NCBI GenBank assembly: GCA_963848175.1
Contig: CAWKCO010000001.1
Location: 62,001-126,000, forward strand
Length of the DNA stretch: 64,000 nt
Reading direction: 5' to 3'
Source: JAMZMI01 sp963848175
GTDB lineage: Bacteria; Bacteroidota; Bacteroidia; Cytophagales; Cyclobacteriaceae
Positions within the stretch are counted from its first letter, which is position 1, and each line of letters starts with the position of its first letter. The translations under genes and the position numbers were made by a program. Below, piece by piece: positions 35,558 to 44,014 of the stretch. The notes beneath the pieces are model-generated. The model was not told the origin of the DNA. It did no database searches and saw only the letters and a program-made list of their open reading frames with translations.

Positions 35558-35642
35558 GTCGTCGGATTTAAATATAACTTTTAATGATAGACACGTTAAT
35601 ACCTAAAAAGTTTCCAGCCTTAAAAATAACCTTCTTTCAGAT

Positions 35643-36857
35643 ATGCATTCGCAAAAAGTAAAATTCAATAATGCACAGGGTGACTTGCTGTCAGGAATGT
35701 TAGATTTTCCCGTACTCGGAAAGCCTAAGGCCTATGCGCTTTTTGCTCACTGTTTTACGTGCTCTAAAAATTTAAAGGCTGTTAGTAACGTAAGTAGATC
35801 ACTTACGAGCCAAGGCATTGCGGTGTTGCGCTTTGATTTTACTGGGCTAGGCCAAAGTGAAGGCAGTTTTGCTGAAAGTAATTTTTCTTCCAATCTTTCT
35901 GACTTGGAAAGTGCTTGCGCTTTTTTGACTTCTGAATATGAGTCTCCCCAGATTATGATTGGACATTCGCTTGGAGGTACGGCCGTGTTGTACGCCAGCC
36001 TTACTATGCCAGATGTGCTTGCGGTGGTGACAATAGGCTCTCCAGCAGAAGCTACTCACTTGAGGCATTTGCTAGGAGAAAATGAAAAGCAACTGGAGGC
36101 GCAAGGCGAGGCAGAGGTGAATATTGGCGGTCGTCCGTTTAAGATGAAAAAGCAGTTTTTGGATGACCTAGAAAAGGTTGGAGGTGTGGACGTCATTCAT
36201 GACTTAAAAAAGGCTTTGCTGATCATTCATTCACCTCAAGATAAAATCGTTGGAATAGATAATGCGGCTGAAATTTATCAAGCAGCCATGCATCCCAAAA
36301 GCTTTGTGTCGCTGGATGGGGCGGACCATTTGATGTCCGAAGAAAAGGATTCTTTGTATGTCGGTAATATGATTGGTCAATGGGCTGTGCGCTATTTGGA
36401 TTTGCAAGCGAAAAATGATGTTGCGCCAGAGGGGGAGGTGAAGGTTAGGTTAGAAACAGAAGATGAGTTCTTAACGGAAATATCTGCAGGGAATCACTAT
36501 TTCATCGCAGATGAACCTGCGGGTAGCGGGGGAACAGATTTTGGTCCTTCGCCTTACGATTTTCTACTTTCGGCTTTAGGGGCGTGTACGGCCATGACCT
36601 TGCGGATGTATGCTTCCCATAAGAAAATAGACCTTCAAGAAGTCAAAGTCCATTTGACACATGAAAAAAAGCATTTTGCAGATGGCCAGTATCCAGATGA
36701 ATCAAAGTCTAAAATTGATGTCATTAAGCGGACGATCACCATGGATGGAAATTTAGACGAAGCACAAAGAAAAAGGCTACTTGAAATTGCTGATAAATGC
36801 CCTATTCACAAGACACTTGAATCAAAACCAAAGATAATAACCGAAGAAGCGCACTAG
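35643..36857 (+). CDS. Alpha/beta hydrolase - OsmC fusion protein
   Basis: 404 residues. Residues 1-255 form an alpha/beta hydrolase with nucleophile Ser in GHSLGG, an acid in HSPQDKIV and a His in DGADHLM. Residues about 265-404 form an OsmC/Ohr-type domain with two conserved Cys (LGACTAMTLRMYA and DKCPIHKTL), which reduces organic hydroperoxides. The combination is known in several phyla; the hydrolase may release the substrate for the peroxidase domain, but this is inference. Confidence 0.92.
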   Translation: MHSQKVKFNNAQGDLLSGMLDFPVLGKPKAYALFAHCFTCSKNLKAVSNVSRSLTSQGIAVLRFDFTGLGQSEGSFAESNFSSNLSDLESACAFLTSEYESPQIMIGHSLGGTAVLYASLTMPDVLAVVTIGSPAEATHLRHLLGENEKQLEAQGEAEVNIGGRPFKMKKQFLDDLEKVGGVDVIHDLKKALLIIHSPQDKIVGIDNAAEIYQAAMHPKSFVSLDGADHLMSEEKDSLYVGNMIGQWAVRYLDLQAKNDVAPEGEVKVRLETEDEFLTEISAGNHYFIADEPAGSGGTDFGPSPYDFLLSALGACTAMTLRMYASHKKIDLQEVKVHLTHEKKHFADGQYPDESKSKIDVIKRTITMDGNLDEAQRKRLLEIADKCPIHKTLESKPKIITEEAH

Positions 36858-36901
36858 CCTTTTTGGCAAGTTGTGCCATCTTTGCGCTAGCAATGAGAGG
36901 T

Positions 36902-39031
36902 ATGAAAAATATGAATAAGGGCAGCCTGCTGCTATTGATGATGCTGTTTTCGAGTGCGTTATTTGCACAGCGAAATTTTTCTAAGTCTAGCCTCATCGAT
37001 CTGCGCTTGTATGTAGATACGCTAGTCTACAATTGGGAAGATGACAAAATTAAATATTTGAATGTTGATCACCTTCCTTTTGAATATCAGGAGGAATCGG
37101 AAGTGGCTGAAGTGTATGTTTATTATGACATAAACTCGGCTATTGAAGATGTTTCTCTTGCGGCTTCATCGGATTTTGAATTGCTCGACTCGATCGTTCT
37201 AATAGGGGATCATGCCCGCTTCAAGGTGAAATTTCGGTCATTAACCAACTCGGATTTTTTAAAGTTCACCTTCAAGGTAAAACTTGATAGTCAGAATTTT
37301 GAAATAGTAGACGCGCCTCTATTTCCTTACACCAAAACCTATGTGGCGTATTACCCATCGGAAGATCAACTCTTCATTGGAGAAGAAAAAGTAACAGAGA
37401 TTACGACGAATAGGCCTGACAATATTGTGATTGACAATAGGTGGACAGAAGGGCTGCCCATTAATTATCGGATGACAAAAAAGGGCAATAGGGTTAATCT
37501 TCATTTGGAGCCTACAGAGTTGGGGTACCAAACCATCAATATGCCCATTAGGGCGAAAAAACCCTATGTCAAGGACGGACAAATATTGTATGAGGTGGGG
37601 GAGATAAATAAGGGCTTTTCCATTAAATCTGGGCGCTTGGCTTTTATACAAATGGATCAGCAGGAGGTTACGCCAAATGATGATTTGAAACAGCCTATAG
37701 AAGTGCAGATACAAAACCATCGCTACCTCAGTATGGGAAAAACTTACCGAATTGAAGATCAGGAGGAGAGTGGTGGAGCGCTAGTAGCAGAGCTTTTTAC
37801 CAAAAGTAGACTCAACAATGATAAAGTGCTTTGCCTGCTACGCCCTTATGCTCACCACCGCAAGTCTGAGGGCTATCTATATATCAAAGATGGGGACGCA
37901 CCCCGATTTGTAACCAACGTAGATATCACTCCCAAAACAGAGATCACTGGCATATATGTACAGAGAGAAGGTGAAGACTGGGTAAAATCAAATGTGGTCT
38001 ATCCTGGCGAAAACTTAAATATTCGTATAGAAGGAATCTCTTTACATAAGGCACAGTTTAGGTTCCCAGGGGTTGAAAACTTGCAGATGGACTCGCTCAT
38101 TAGGAATGAAAAAATATCCCTTTTCAATATCAAAGTTCCCATTGATATTTCGGCCAACCAAATTGAGATTTTTGACCATGCCTCCAGTACTGGAAAAAGT
38201 CTGAAAGTGAACGAGTATCAAACACCAAGAAAATTTGACTTCATTACCCTCGAGATGGGAAGCGAGCGGCATATCGTTGGCAATATTGAGCGTCCGATCT
38301 ATTTTGAAGGTAATCTCACGGATTTGGTCATCGCATTTGACCGAAGTATGATCGACCAAAATAAAGACATCAATGGCAAGCAATTTCTAGACATCAAAGT
38401 AAAAGTTTCCAACAAAGAGGGTAATCTCATCGAGCTATATGAGTTCAAAGATGTAGTGGTATGCCCAGATGCAACCTCTATAAGATCGGCGCACTATAAA
38501 GACCCCAATTGTATCAGCAATGGATTGAACCTCAATAATTACCTTTCTAAGAAAACGTATGATTTGGAAGAATGGTCTCGCATAGAACTACAGATAAGTC
38601 ATGTCAAAGACAAATATTCACAACAAATAGAAAGCAAAAAAATACTGGTATACCTCAAGCGAGATTACAATTTTGATATTGACGTATCATTTCCCGGGGG
38701 TCTTTTGATACTCAAAGCTAAAGAAGGAGATTTTACCAATTTCTCGGGGGTGAGTTTTGCCATGATCGGACAGTTTAGTTTTTATCAAAAAGGCAAAATC
38801 GCCAAGTATAGGCCTTACAAAGTGGGGGCTGGTTTTATTGCGATAGACGCATTCAATTTTGCGGAAAGTTCGAAAAACAGAGATGTTGGACTCGTGGTAA
38901 TAGGCTCTATATATCCTTCTGGCTCGGCCAATCGCAAGCTTACGTTCCCACTCTATGCGGGCTTTGGGTATTTGATGCGTGAGGAGAAGTTTTTCTCACT
39001 AGTAGGGCCTGGGATTCGGGTGAGATTTTAG
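36902..39031 (+). CDS. Large secreted protein of unknown function, possible outer-membrane protein
   Basis: 709 residues from ATG 36902, which gives a clean signal peptide (MKNMNKGSLLLLMMLFSSALFA). The mature protein is beta-rich and its last 100 residues (...FSFYQKGKIAKYRPYKVGAGF... GPGIRVRF) end in aromatic-x-Arg-Phe, as in outer-membrane beta-barrels. No known domain was recognised. It begins 44 bases after the hydrolase-OsmC gene. Confidence 0.7.
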   Translation: MKNMNKGSLLLLMMLFSSALFAQRNFSKSSLIDLRLYVDTLVYNWEDDKIKYLNVDHLPFEYQEESEVAEVYVYYDINSAIEDVSLAASSDFELLDSIVLIGDHARFKVKFRSLTNSDFLKFTFKVKLDSQNFEIVDAPLFPYTKTYVAYYPSEDQLFIGEEKVTEITTNRPDNIVIDNRWTEGLPINYRMTKKGNRVNLHLEPTELGYQTINMPIRAKKPYVKDGQILYEVGEINKGFSIKSGRLAFIQMDQQEVTPNDDLKQPIEVQIQNHRYLSMGKTYRIEDQEESGGALVAELFTKSRLNNDKVLCLLRPYAHHRKSEGYLYIKDGDAPRFVTNVDITPKTEITGIYVQREGEDWVKSNVVYPGENLNIRIEGISLHKAQFRFPGVENLQMDSLIRNEKISLFNIKVPIDISANQIEIFDHASSTGKSLKVNEYQTPRKFDFITLEMGSERHIVGNIERPIYFEGNLTDLVIAFDRSMIDQNKDINGKQFLDIKVKVSNKEGNLIELYEFKDVVVCPDATSIRSAHYKDPNCISNGLNLNNYLSKKTYDLEEWSRIELQISHVKDKYSQQIESKKILVYLKRDYNFDIDVSFPGGLLILKAKEGDFTNFSGVSFAMIGQFSFYQKGKIAKYRPYKVGAGFIAIDAFNFAESSKNRDVGLVVIGSIYPSGSANRKLTFPLYAGFGYLMREEKFFSLVGPGIRVRF

Positions 39032-39129
39032 TGGAATGGATTTATTGTGAATCCATCTTCACAACTGTTTCATAATAAGACGCGTCGTGATTATATTACT
39101 ATGTTTTAGTTTTTATAACTGCCCGTACT

Positions 39130-39807
39130 ATGAAAATAGCCTTCACTCTCCTGATAACACTTGGTATCTTTTCTTCAACATTTGCTCAAGATTTAAAAAC
39201 ACCTTTGATCCAGAAAACGAAAATACGCATTCACACTTTTGGAATGCGCTCGGAATTAATCGTTTCTGATATCTCACCCCTTTCTCACGAGTCAATTTTA
39301 AGTATGGTTAAAGACCCTAAACAGGTGTCTCACGACATGGATACTTATGAATTGACAGATCAATATCTAAGTGAAGGGCTTAGTGTTGGTGCATTTATGA
39401 GGTTGAGTCACCTTCAAATGGGAAGGTTGACTACTGAGGTAGAATTGGGAATGGATTACTTTGTTCACTCGGAGATATTTGTGGATTATGAAAATGAGAA
39501 CTCAGCGGATTTGCCGTATTTAGGATGGTGCTTGATGCAGGATCGAGCTGATTTTCAGGCGGCTTATTGGTTTGTCACGGATTTAGATCGCAAATGGAAT
39601 TTTCGATTTGGCCCTTCAATAAATGGTGGTCGCAGTTTGAATGATCATGTGCTCATTTTTGATGAAGAATATTCGTTTGAGCCAGTAGAGACTATGGACG
39701 CACGATCTACTTCCTTTGTTTATGGATATATGAACGCTCAAATTTTTCGACCTGCATTTGGTGTTTTTGACTTAGGATTTGGGGCAAAGTACGGAAAAGG
39801 TGTTTAG
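39130..39807 (+). CDS. Secreted or outer-membrane protein, ended by an early in-frame stop
   Basis: 225 residues with signal peptide MKIAFTLLITLGIFSSTFA. The body is rich in alternating aromatic and polar residues, as in small outer-membrane barrels. After the TAG at 39805-39807 the same frame runs on for 21 codons (LKESNRFSSFGFSASLAYKF R) to a TAA at 39871-39873, giving the typical aromatic-Arg C-terminus of an outer-membrane strand. TAG differs from CAG (Gln) by one base, so a nonsense change is likely and the original gene was 39130-39873. Family unknown. Confidence 0.65.
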   Translation: MKIAFTLLITLGIFSSTFAQDLKTPLIQKTKIRIHTFGMRSELIVSDISPLSHESILSMVKDPKQVSHDMDTYELTDQYLSEGLSVGAFMRLSHLQMGRLTTEVELGMDYFVHSEIFVDYENENSADLPYLGWCLMQDRADFQAAYWFVTDLDRKWNFRFGPSINGGRSLNDHVLIFDEEYSFEPVETMDARSTSFVYGYMNAQIFRPAFGVFDLGFGAKYGKGV

Positions 39808-39883
39808 CTTAAAGAGAGCAATCGTTTCTCCTCTTTTGGATTTTCAGCCTCGCTGGCTTATAAGTTTAGATAACCCCTAGGCA

Positions 39884-40369
39884 TTAAAAAAACCTTCCCA
39901 TCCAGCTTTCTTTTGCCGGTTGTTTCCAGCTCGTTTGCCACTCTCCCAGGGTCTGCACGGTATTGTTAAACACAGTCATGTCGGGATTGATTGCTCCTTC
40001 TGTTATTTTGGATTTTATTCCGTTGAAAGGGTAGATGGTGATTTTATCATTGTCCAGCACAGCCACTTTGGTTCTGTCGAGCAAGCTCACTCCAAACTGC
40101 TGCTCTATCGAGCGAATAACGCTCACCGATGCATCTATACTGCATCCACTAGCCCCATGGTGGCTCTCATCCACAGCAATCACGATAAATTGATCCTGCT
40201 TAATGGCGTATGCAGATTTCAGCTCACTGCCATGTGCCGCCCATTGATCCAAGAAGCTCTGGAGTACTTGTTCAATTTGAATTTTTTCTGCTGGCGCAAA
40301 AGCTCTGTCTGATTGGTAGACCCACAAGCGTGAGGTAGCTGGCAATTGATCAATGGTTTGTACTGTCAT
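39884..40369 (-). CDS. Conserved Bacteroidota protein (often misnamed ABC transporter ATPase)
   Basis: 161 residues, cytoplasmic. Recognisable by SRLWVYQSDRAF, FLDQWAAHG and HHGASGCSIDASVSVI. Database entries of this family often carry the name ABC transporter ATPase, but no Walker A or signature motif is present, so that name is not supported. The conserved Cys and Asp in SGCSID suggest a catalytic or binding site. Function unknown. Confidence 0.75.
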   Translation of the reverse strand: MTVQTIDQLPATSRLWVYQSDRAFAPAEKIQIEQVLQSFLDQWAAHGSELKSAYAIKQDQFIVIAVDESHHGASGCSIDASVSVIRSIEQQFGVSLLDRTKVAVLDNDKITIYPFNGIKSKITEGAINPDMTVFNNTVQTLGEWQTSWKQPAKESWMGRFF

Positions 40370-40408
40370 GCTGCAAAAATAATTTGAATTATTGACTCTG
40401 TTTAAAAA

Positions 40409-41209
40409 CTAATCATTCAACCCTTCAGCCTCCGCAATAAGTTCCGCAAGGTCTTTGACTTTCACGTCGGATTCTCGCTCCTTATTTTTGATGCCATCGG
40501 CCATCATGGTCATGCAAAATGGACAACCCACGGCAATTGTATCGGCACCAGTTGCTAGCGCTTCCTCTGTGCGTTCAATATTGATTTCTTTGTTGCCCGG
40601 CTCGGCATCTTTAAACATCTGCCCGCCACCAGCGCCGCAGCATAGGCCTTTGGTCTTGCATCGTTTCATCTCTACCAAGTCCGCATCCAGCGCTTCCAAA
40701 ACCTTACGTGGCGCTTCATACACGCCGTTCGCTCTGCCAAGGTAGCAAGAGTCGTGAAAAGTGATTTTCCTACCCTTGAAAACGCCTCCACCTTTAATAG
40801 CCACCTTCCCCTCGTCAATCAAGCCTTGTAAAAAAGTGGAGTGATGAATGACTTCATAGTTACCACCGAGCTCAGGGTATTCATTTTTTAAGGTATTAAA
40901 ACAATGAGGGCATGCCGTCACGATTTTTTGAATGCCATATCCATCCAATACTTGGATGTTAGCCATGGCTTGCATTTGGAAAAGAAATTCATTTCCAGCG
41001 CGTCTGGCAGGATCTCCTGTACAAGTCTCTTCTGTGCCGAGTACGGCAAATTTGATTCCGACATGGTTCAAAATTTTCACAAAAGACTTGGTTACGCTTT
41101 TGTATCTGTCGTCATAAGATCCGGCACAACCCACCCAAAACAGAATTTCGGGTGCTTCGCCTTTGGCTACAAGTTCTGCTACAGTTGGGATTGCTATATT
41201 TTCGTTCAT
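40409..41209 (-). CDS. Cys-rich (CCG-domain) heterodisulfide-reductase-like subunit B
   Basis: 266 residues with two CCG-type domains: ...LFWVGCAG..., TCTGDPARRAGNE, TACPHCFNTLKNEYP, then HDSCYLGR, GLCCGAGGG and CPFCMTMM. These bind unusual Fe-S clusters in HdrB, GlpC and LutA. It follows the membrane Fe-S protein gene after 12 bases, so the pair should form one membrane-bound oxidoreductase. The electron donor and acceptor are unknown. Confidence 0.87.
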   Translation of the reverse strand: MNENIAIPTVAELVAKGEAPEILFWVGCAGSYDDRYKSVTKSFVKILNHVGIKFAVLGTEETCTGDPARRAGNEFLFQMQAMANIQVLDGYGIQKIVTACPHCFNTLKNEYPELGGNYEVIHHSTFLQGLIDEGKVAIKGGGVFKGRKITFHDSCYLGRANGVYEAPRKVLEALDADLVEMKRCKTKGLCCGAGGGQMFKDAEPGNKEINIERTEEALATGADTIAVGCPFCMTMMADGIKNKERESDVKVKDLAELIAEAEGLND

Positions 41210-41221
41210 CGTGAGTTCGGG

Positions 41222-42550
41222 TTATTTGTTTGATTTTAATTCGTCCGCCCATTTGAAGCGGTCACTTGGGGCAAATTTCCATGGTGCAAAGTTGGTCTCC
41301 ACGTTTGAGAACATGGCATTCCATGATTGGGGAGAAGCAGACTCTTCCATGGCCACATAGCGGCGCAGTTCCAAGATGATTTCTAAAGGATTGATATTCA
41401 CAGGGCATGCCTCTACGCAAGCATTACAGCTGGTGCACGCATTGATTTCTTCGTTAGAGATGTAATCTCCTAGTAGCGATTTACCATCAGCCAGACCTTC
41501 TCCACCTTTCTGCAATGAAATTCCTACATCTTCGGCACGATCTCGCGTGTCCATCATGATCTTTCGAGGAGAAAGTTTTTTGCCTGTGATGTTGGCAGGA
41601 CACTCAGAAGTACAGCGTCCGCATTCAGTGCAGGCGTAGGCATCCATGAGGTTTTTCCAAGTAAGGTCGTTGATGTCTTTGGCTCCAAATTTCATTCCTT
41701 CGGCTGGCGGAGCTACGTTTTCATCCATTGGCACACCCAGCATTGATTTCACCTCATTGGTGATTTCAGGCATATTCTTGATTTTCCCTTTTGGATCCAA
41801 ACGGCTGTAATAGGTATTAGGGAAAGCCAAAAAGATATGCAGATGCTTAGAATACGTAACATAAAGAGCAAAAGCAAAAATGCCTACGATATGAAACCAC
41901 CACGCTGCGCGCTCAACAAAAATCAAAAATGACGTTGAAAAACCTTCGAAGAGAGGACTAAGCAGGCTGCTGATCAGGAAGGAGCCTGTTGGTGTGTAAT
42001 GTCCTTCGCCTCGTGTTTGTAGCACTTGATCGGCGGCATTCATTTTTAGAATCGCGAACATTAAAACGATTTCAATAATAAGAATGAGATTGCCATCCAT
42101 TTTTGGCCAGCCCTTCATCTCTATTTTTTGAAAACGATCCACCTTTAAAATATTTCTTCTAATCAGAAAGGCCACACAGGAGAAGATAACGAGCACGGCG
42201 AGAATTTCGAAAAACGAAATGAAAACAGCGTAAGCATCACCGATGATTGGAGCGAGCACTCTGTGTGTACCAGCCAGTCCATCAATGATGATTTCCAGTA
42301 CTTCTATGTTGATCAAAATAAAGCCTACATAGATCATCATGTGCAAGATGGCGGGTGTCGGACGCTTGAACATTTTCTTTTGACCCATAGCTACTAGGAG
42401 CATTGTGCGCCAGCGCTCAGGTTTTCGATCATTTATTTTCACATCCCTTCCAAGGAGAATGTTGGCCTTTATTCTGGCTATTCGCCTGAAAATCAGGTAG
42501 CCAAAAAAGGAAAGTACGGCAATGAATGCTATTTGAGGTATTGGGTTCAT
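41222..42550 (-). CDS. Membrane-bound 4Fe-4S dicluster oxidoreductase subunit
   Basis: 442 residues. About six membrane helices, with His residues suitable for haem b, occupy 1-265 (nitrate-reductase gamma-like). A cytoplasmic part carries two 4Fe-4S motifs, CTECGRCTSECP and CTSCNACVEACP. The architecture resembles fused HdrE/HdrC- or GlpC-like units. Together with the downstream CCG protein it probably passes electrons between a soluble donor and the quinone pool. Confidence 0.88.
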   Translation of the reverse strand: MNPIPQIAFIAVLSFFGYLIFRRIARIKANILLGRDVKINDRKPERWRTMLLVAMGQKKMFKRPTPAILHMMIYVGFILINIEVLEIIIDGLAGTHRVLAPIIGDAYAVFISFFEILAVLVIFSCVAFLIRRNILKVDRFQKIEMKGWPKMDGNLILIIEIVLMFAILKMNAADQVLQTRGEGHYTPTGSFLISSLLSPLFEGFSTSFLIFVERAAWWFHIVGIFAFALYVTYSKHLHIFLAFPNTYYSRLDPKGKIKNMPEITNEVKSMLGVPMDENVAPPAEGMKFGAKDINDLTWKNLMDAYACTECGRCTSECPANITGKKLSPRKIMMDTRDRAEDVGISLQKGGEGLADGKSLLGDYISNEEINACTSCNACVEACPVNINPLEIILELRRYVAMEESASPQSWNAMFSNVETNFAPWKFAPSDRFKWADELKSNK

Positions 42551-42588
42551 TGTTTATTTGATTTAAGCCTTATTTTTTATCCACATTG

Positions 42589-42620
42589 TTTTGCGACTGT
42601 CACATTTATTTCTACTTTTG
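42589..42620 (+). promoter_or_regulatory. Promoter of tRNA-Phe
   Basis: TTTTG at 42589-42593 (-33 element) and TACTTTTG at 42613-42620 (exact TAnnTTTG -7 box), 19 bases apart, 15 bases before the tRNA. A textbook Bacteroidota promoter. Confidence 0.82.
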
Positions 42621-42635
42621 CCCCCTCTAAAAGAC

Positions 42636-42708
42636 GGTGCTATAGCTCAGTTGGTAGAGCATCGGACTGAAAATCCGTGAGTCGCTGGTTCGAATCCAGC
42701 TAGCACCA
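42636..42708 (+). tRNA. tRNA-Phe (anticodon GAA)
   Basis: Acceptor arms GGTGCTA (42636-42642) and TAGCACC (42701-42707) with discriminator A, D-arm AGCTCAGTTGGTAGAGC, anticodon loop CTGAAAA with GAA at 42669-42671, and T-arm CTGGTTCGAATCCAG. The 3' CCA is not encoded. Confidence 0.97.
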
Positions 42709-42714
42709 CTTTTG

Positions 42715-42744
42715 AAACCTCAACGTTTACGTTGAGGTTTTTTT
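42715..42744 (+). terminator. tRNA-Phe terminator
   Basis: 11-bp stem (42715-42725 / 42730-42740) with a 4-base loop followed by a run of T. Confidence 0.93.
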
Positions 42745-42770
42745 ATGCCCACCAAGATACAATAACTCTG

Positions 42771-42798
42771 AAATATAGTATGCATGCATACTATATTT
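42771..42798. repeat. 28-bp perfect palindrome
   Basis: The 14-base half AAATATAGTATGCA is followed directly by its exact complement, without a spacer. It lies in a gene-free region 63 bases beyond the tRNA. It could be an operator, a cruciform or the trace of an inserted element; no gene nearby suggests which. Confidence 0.85.
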
Positions 42799-42883
42799 GT
42801 TTTGCACATTCTGTTTTAAAGGTACGATGCAATCTGAAAATCACCCTAACACGCCAGATTTTTCTCCACACTATATATAATAG

Positions 42884-43045
42884 TGCTCTTTTCCTTATTT
42901 CGAAAATGGAAATGTTGATGCGCTGGCGGCTTGGCAGGATTGGATAGATTTGACTGAGCCAACACCGAGAAGTAAGTTCGGTGCTCTCTATATAAAACAG
43001 CAGAACGATCCCGAAATAGTTTATCTAACACCTATCACTCTTTAG
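42884..43045 (+). pseudogene. Possible remnant of a protein-coding gene
   Basis: 53 sense codons without an initiator, read as ...ENGNVDALAAWQDWIDLT... and ...KFGALYIKQQNDPEIVYLT..., ending at TAG 43043-43045. The composition is that of a soluble protein, unlike the random frames around it. The family is not recognised, and upstream a TAG blocks extension. Confidence 0.3.
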
Positions 43046-43212
43046 TGATTAGAATCATAGTAATTTGCCTTATCTCTCCAAAGCCACTTATGCAATTTGA
43101 TATCAAACATTGTATCAAAATAGTCGAACACTAAATACCGACGGAGGGTCAGGCGTGCATTTTATTCTCAATCGTGATCTGGATGTTTTGAGCAGTTCAC
43201 TTTAAGAGGGCG

Positions 43213-43243
43213 CAAACAAAAAAAAGGATCATTTGATCCTTTT
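43213..43243 (-). terminator. rluB terminator overlapping its stop codon
   Basis: AAAAGGATCA/TGATCCTTTT (43222-43243) with a 2-base centre and, on the minus strand, a run of T into 43213-43221. The TGA stop of rluB (43229-43231) lies within the stem. Confidence 0.85.
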
Positions 43244-44014
43244 GAGTTGCATGATTTCTTTTGGAGCAAGATGTCGCCATTTGCCTCTTTGCAGGTTTTG
43301 TTTGGTCAATGGGCCGAACATCACGCGATCCAGTTTATCTACATTGTAGCCAAAGTGCTCAAAGATTCTTCTAACAATTCGATTTTTACCAATGTGTATT
43401 TCTATACCCAAACTCTTGTTGTCAGTAGAGATAATAGCTAGTTCGGTTACGTGAGCTACACCATCTTCCAGAGGTACTCCTGTGAGTATTTCATCAAAAT
43501 GTTCTTTGGAGATGGGCTTGTCCAAAGTCACTTGATAGATTTTCTTGATCTGATGAGATGGGTGAGTTAGTTTTTTGGCCAAGTCGCCATCGTTGGTAAA
43601 CAATAGTAGCCCAGTCGTGTTGCGATCGAGTCTTCCTACAGGGAAAATACGCTCGTTACAGGCCGTTTTTATTAGGTTCATCACTGTATTTCGCCCTTGT
43701 GGGTCGTCCATGGTGGTGATGAAGTCTGTTGGCTTATTGAGCAGTACATACTGCATGGTTTCAGGAGTCAGGTCTTTGCCAAGATATTTCACGTTATCTG
43801 TGCGCTTTACCTTGAAACCCATTTCGGTGACTATCGTGCCATTCACGGTGATTTTGCCTTCTGCGATAAGCACATCGGCATCTCTACGAGAGCAAATGCC
43901 CGCATTGGCAATAAATTTATTGAGTCTGAGTTCTTGAGGAAGCGGCGCAAATTTGCCATCTACCTTCTTCTCTGTCCCTTCTTCCTTCTTTTTAAATGGC
44001 TTTTTCCCCTTCAT
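43229..44014 (-). CDS. rluB: 23S rRNA pseudouridine synthase of the RsuA/RluB type
   Basis: 261 residues. A Lys-rich N-terminus precedes an S4 RNA-binding domain (LRLNKFIANAGICSRRDAD) and the synthase domain with the catalytic Asp in VGRLDRNTTGLLLF. Isomerises a uridine in rRNA, probably in helix 90 of 23S rRNA if RluB; RluF or RsuA specificity cannot be excluded. Its start overlaps the stop of scpB, an arrangement frequent in many bacteria. Confidence 0.9.
   Translation of the reverse strand: MKGKKPFKKKEEGTEKKVDGKFAPLPQELRLNKFIANAGICSRRDADVLIAEGKITVNGTIVTEMGFKVKRTDNVKYLGKDLTPETMQYVLLNKPTDFITTMDDPQGRNTVMNLIKTACNERIFPVGRLDRNTTGLLLFTNDGDLAKKLTHPSHQIKKIYQVTLDKPISKEHFDEILTGVPLEDGVAHVTELAIISTDNKSLGIEIHIGKNRIVRRIFEHFGYNVDKLDRVMFGPLTKQNLQRGKWRHLAPKEIMQLKRIK

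Larger units (their letters stand above)
42745..43212. other. Intergenic region after tRNA-Phe
   Basis: No complete gene. It holds the 28-bp palindrome and, at 42884-43045, a reading frame that looks like the tail of a lost protein gene. Spacers next to tRNA genes are frequent integration sites, but no attachment-site duplication of the tRNA end was found. Confidence 0.5.

Noticed and set aside
39884..40369. ABC transporter ATPase
   Set aside because: The name attaches to this family in databases, but Walker A, Walker B and signature motifs are absent.
42709..43228. Integrated element at the tRNA-Phe 3' end
   Set aside because: No duplicated tRNA end and no integrase next to it.
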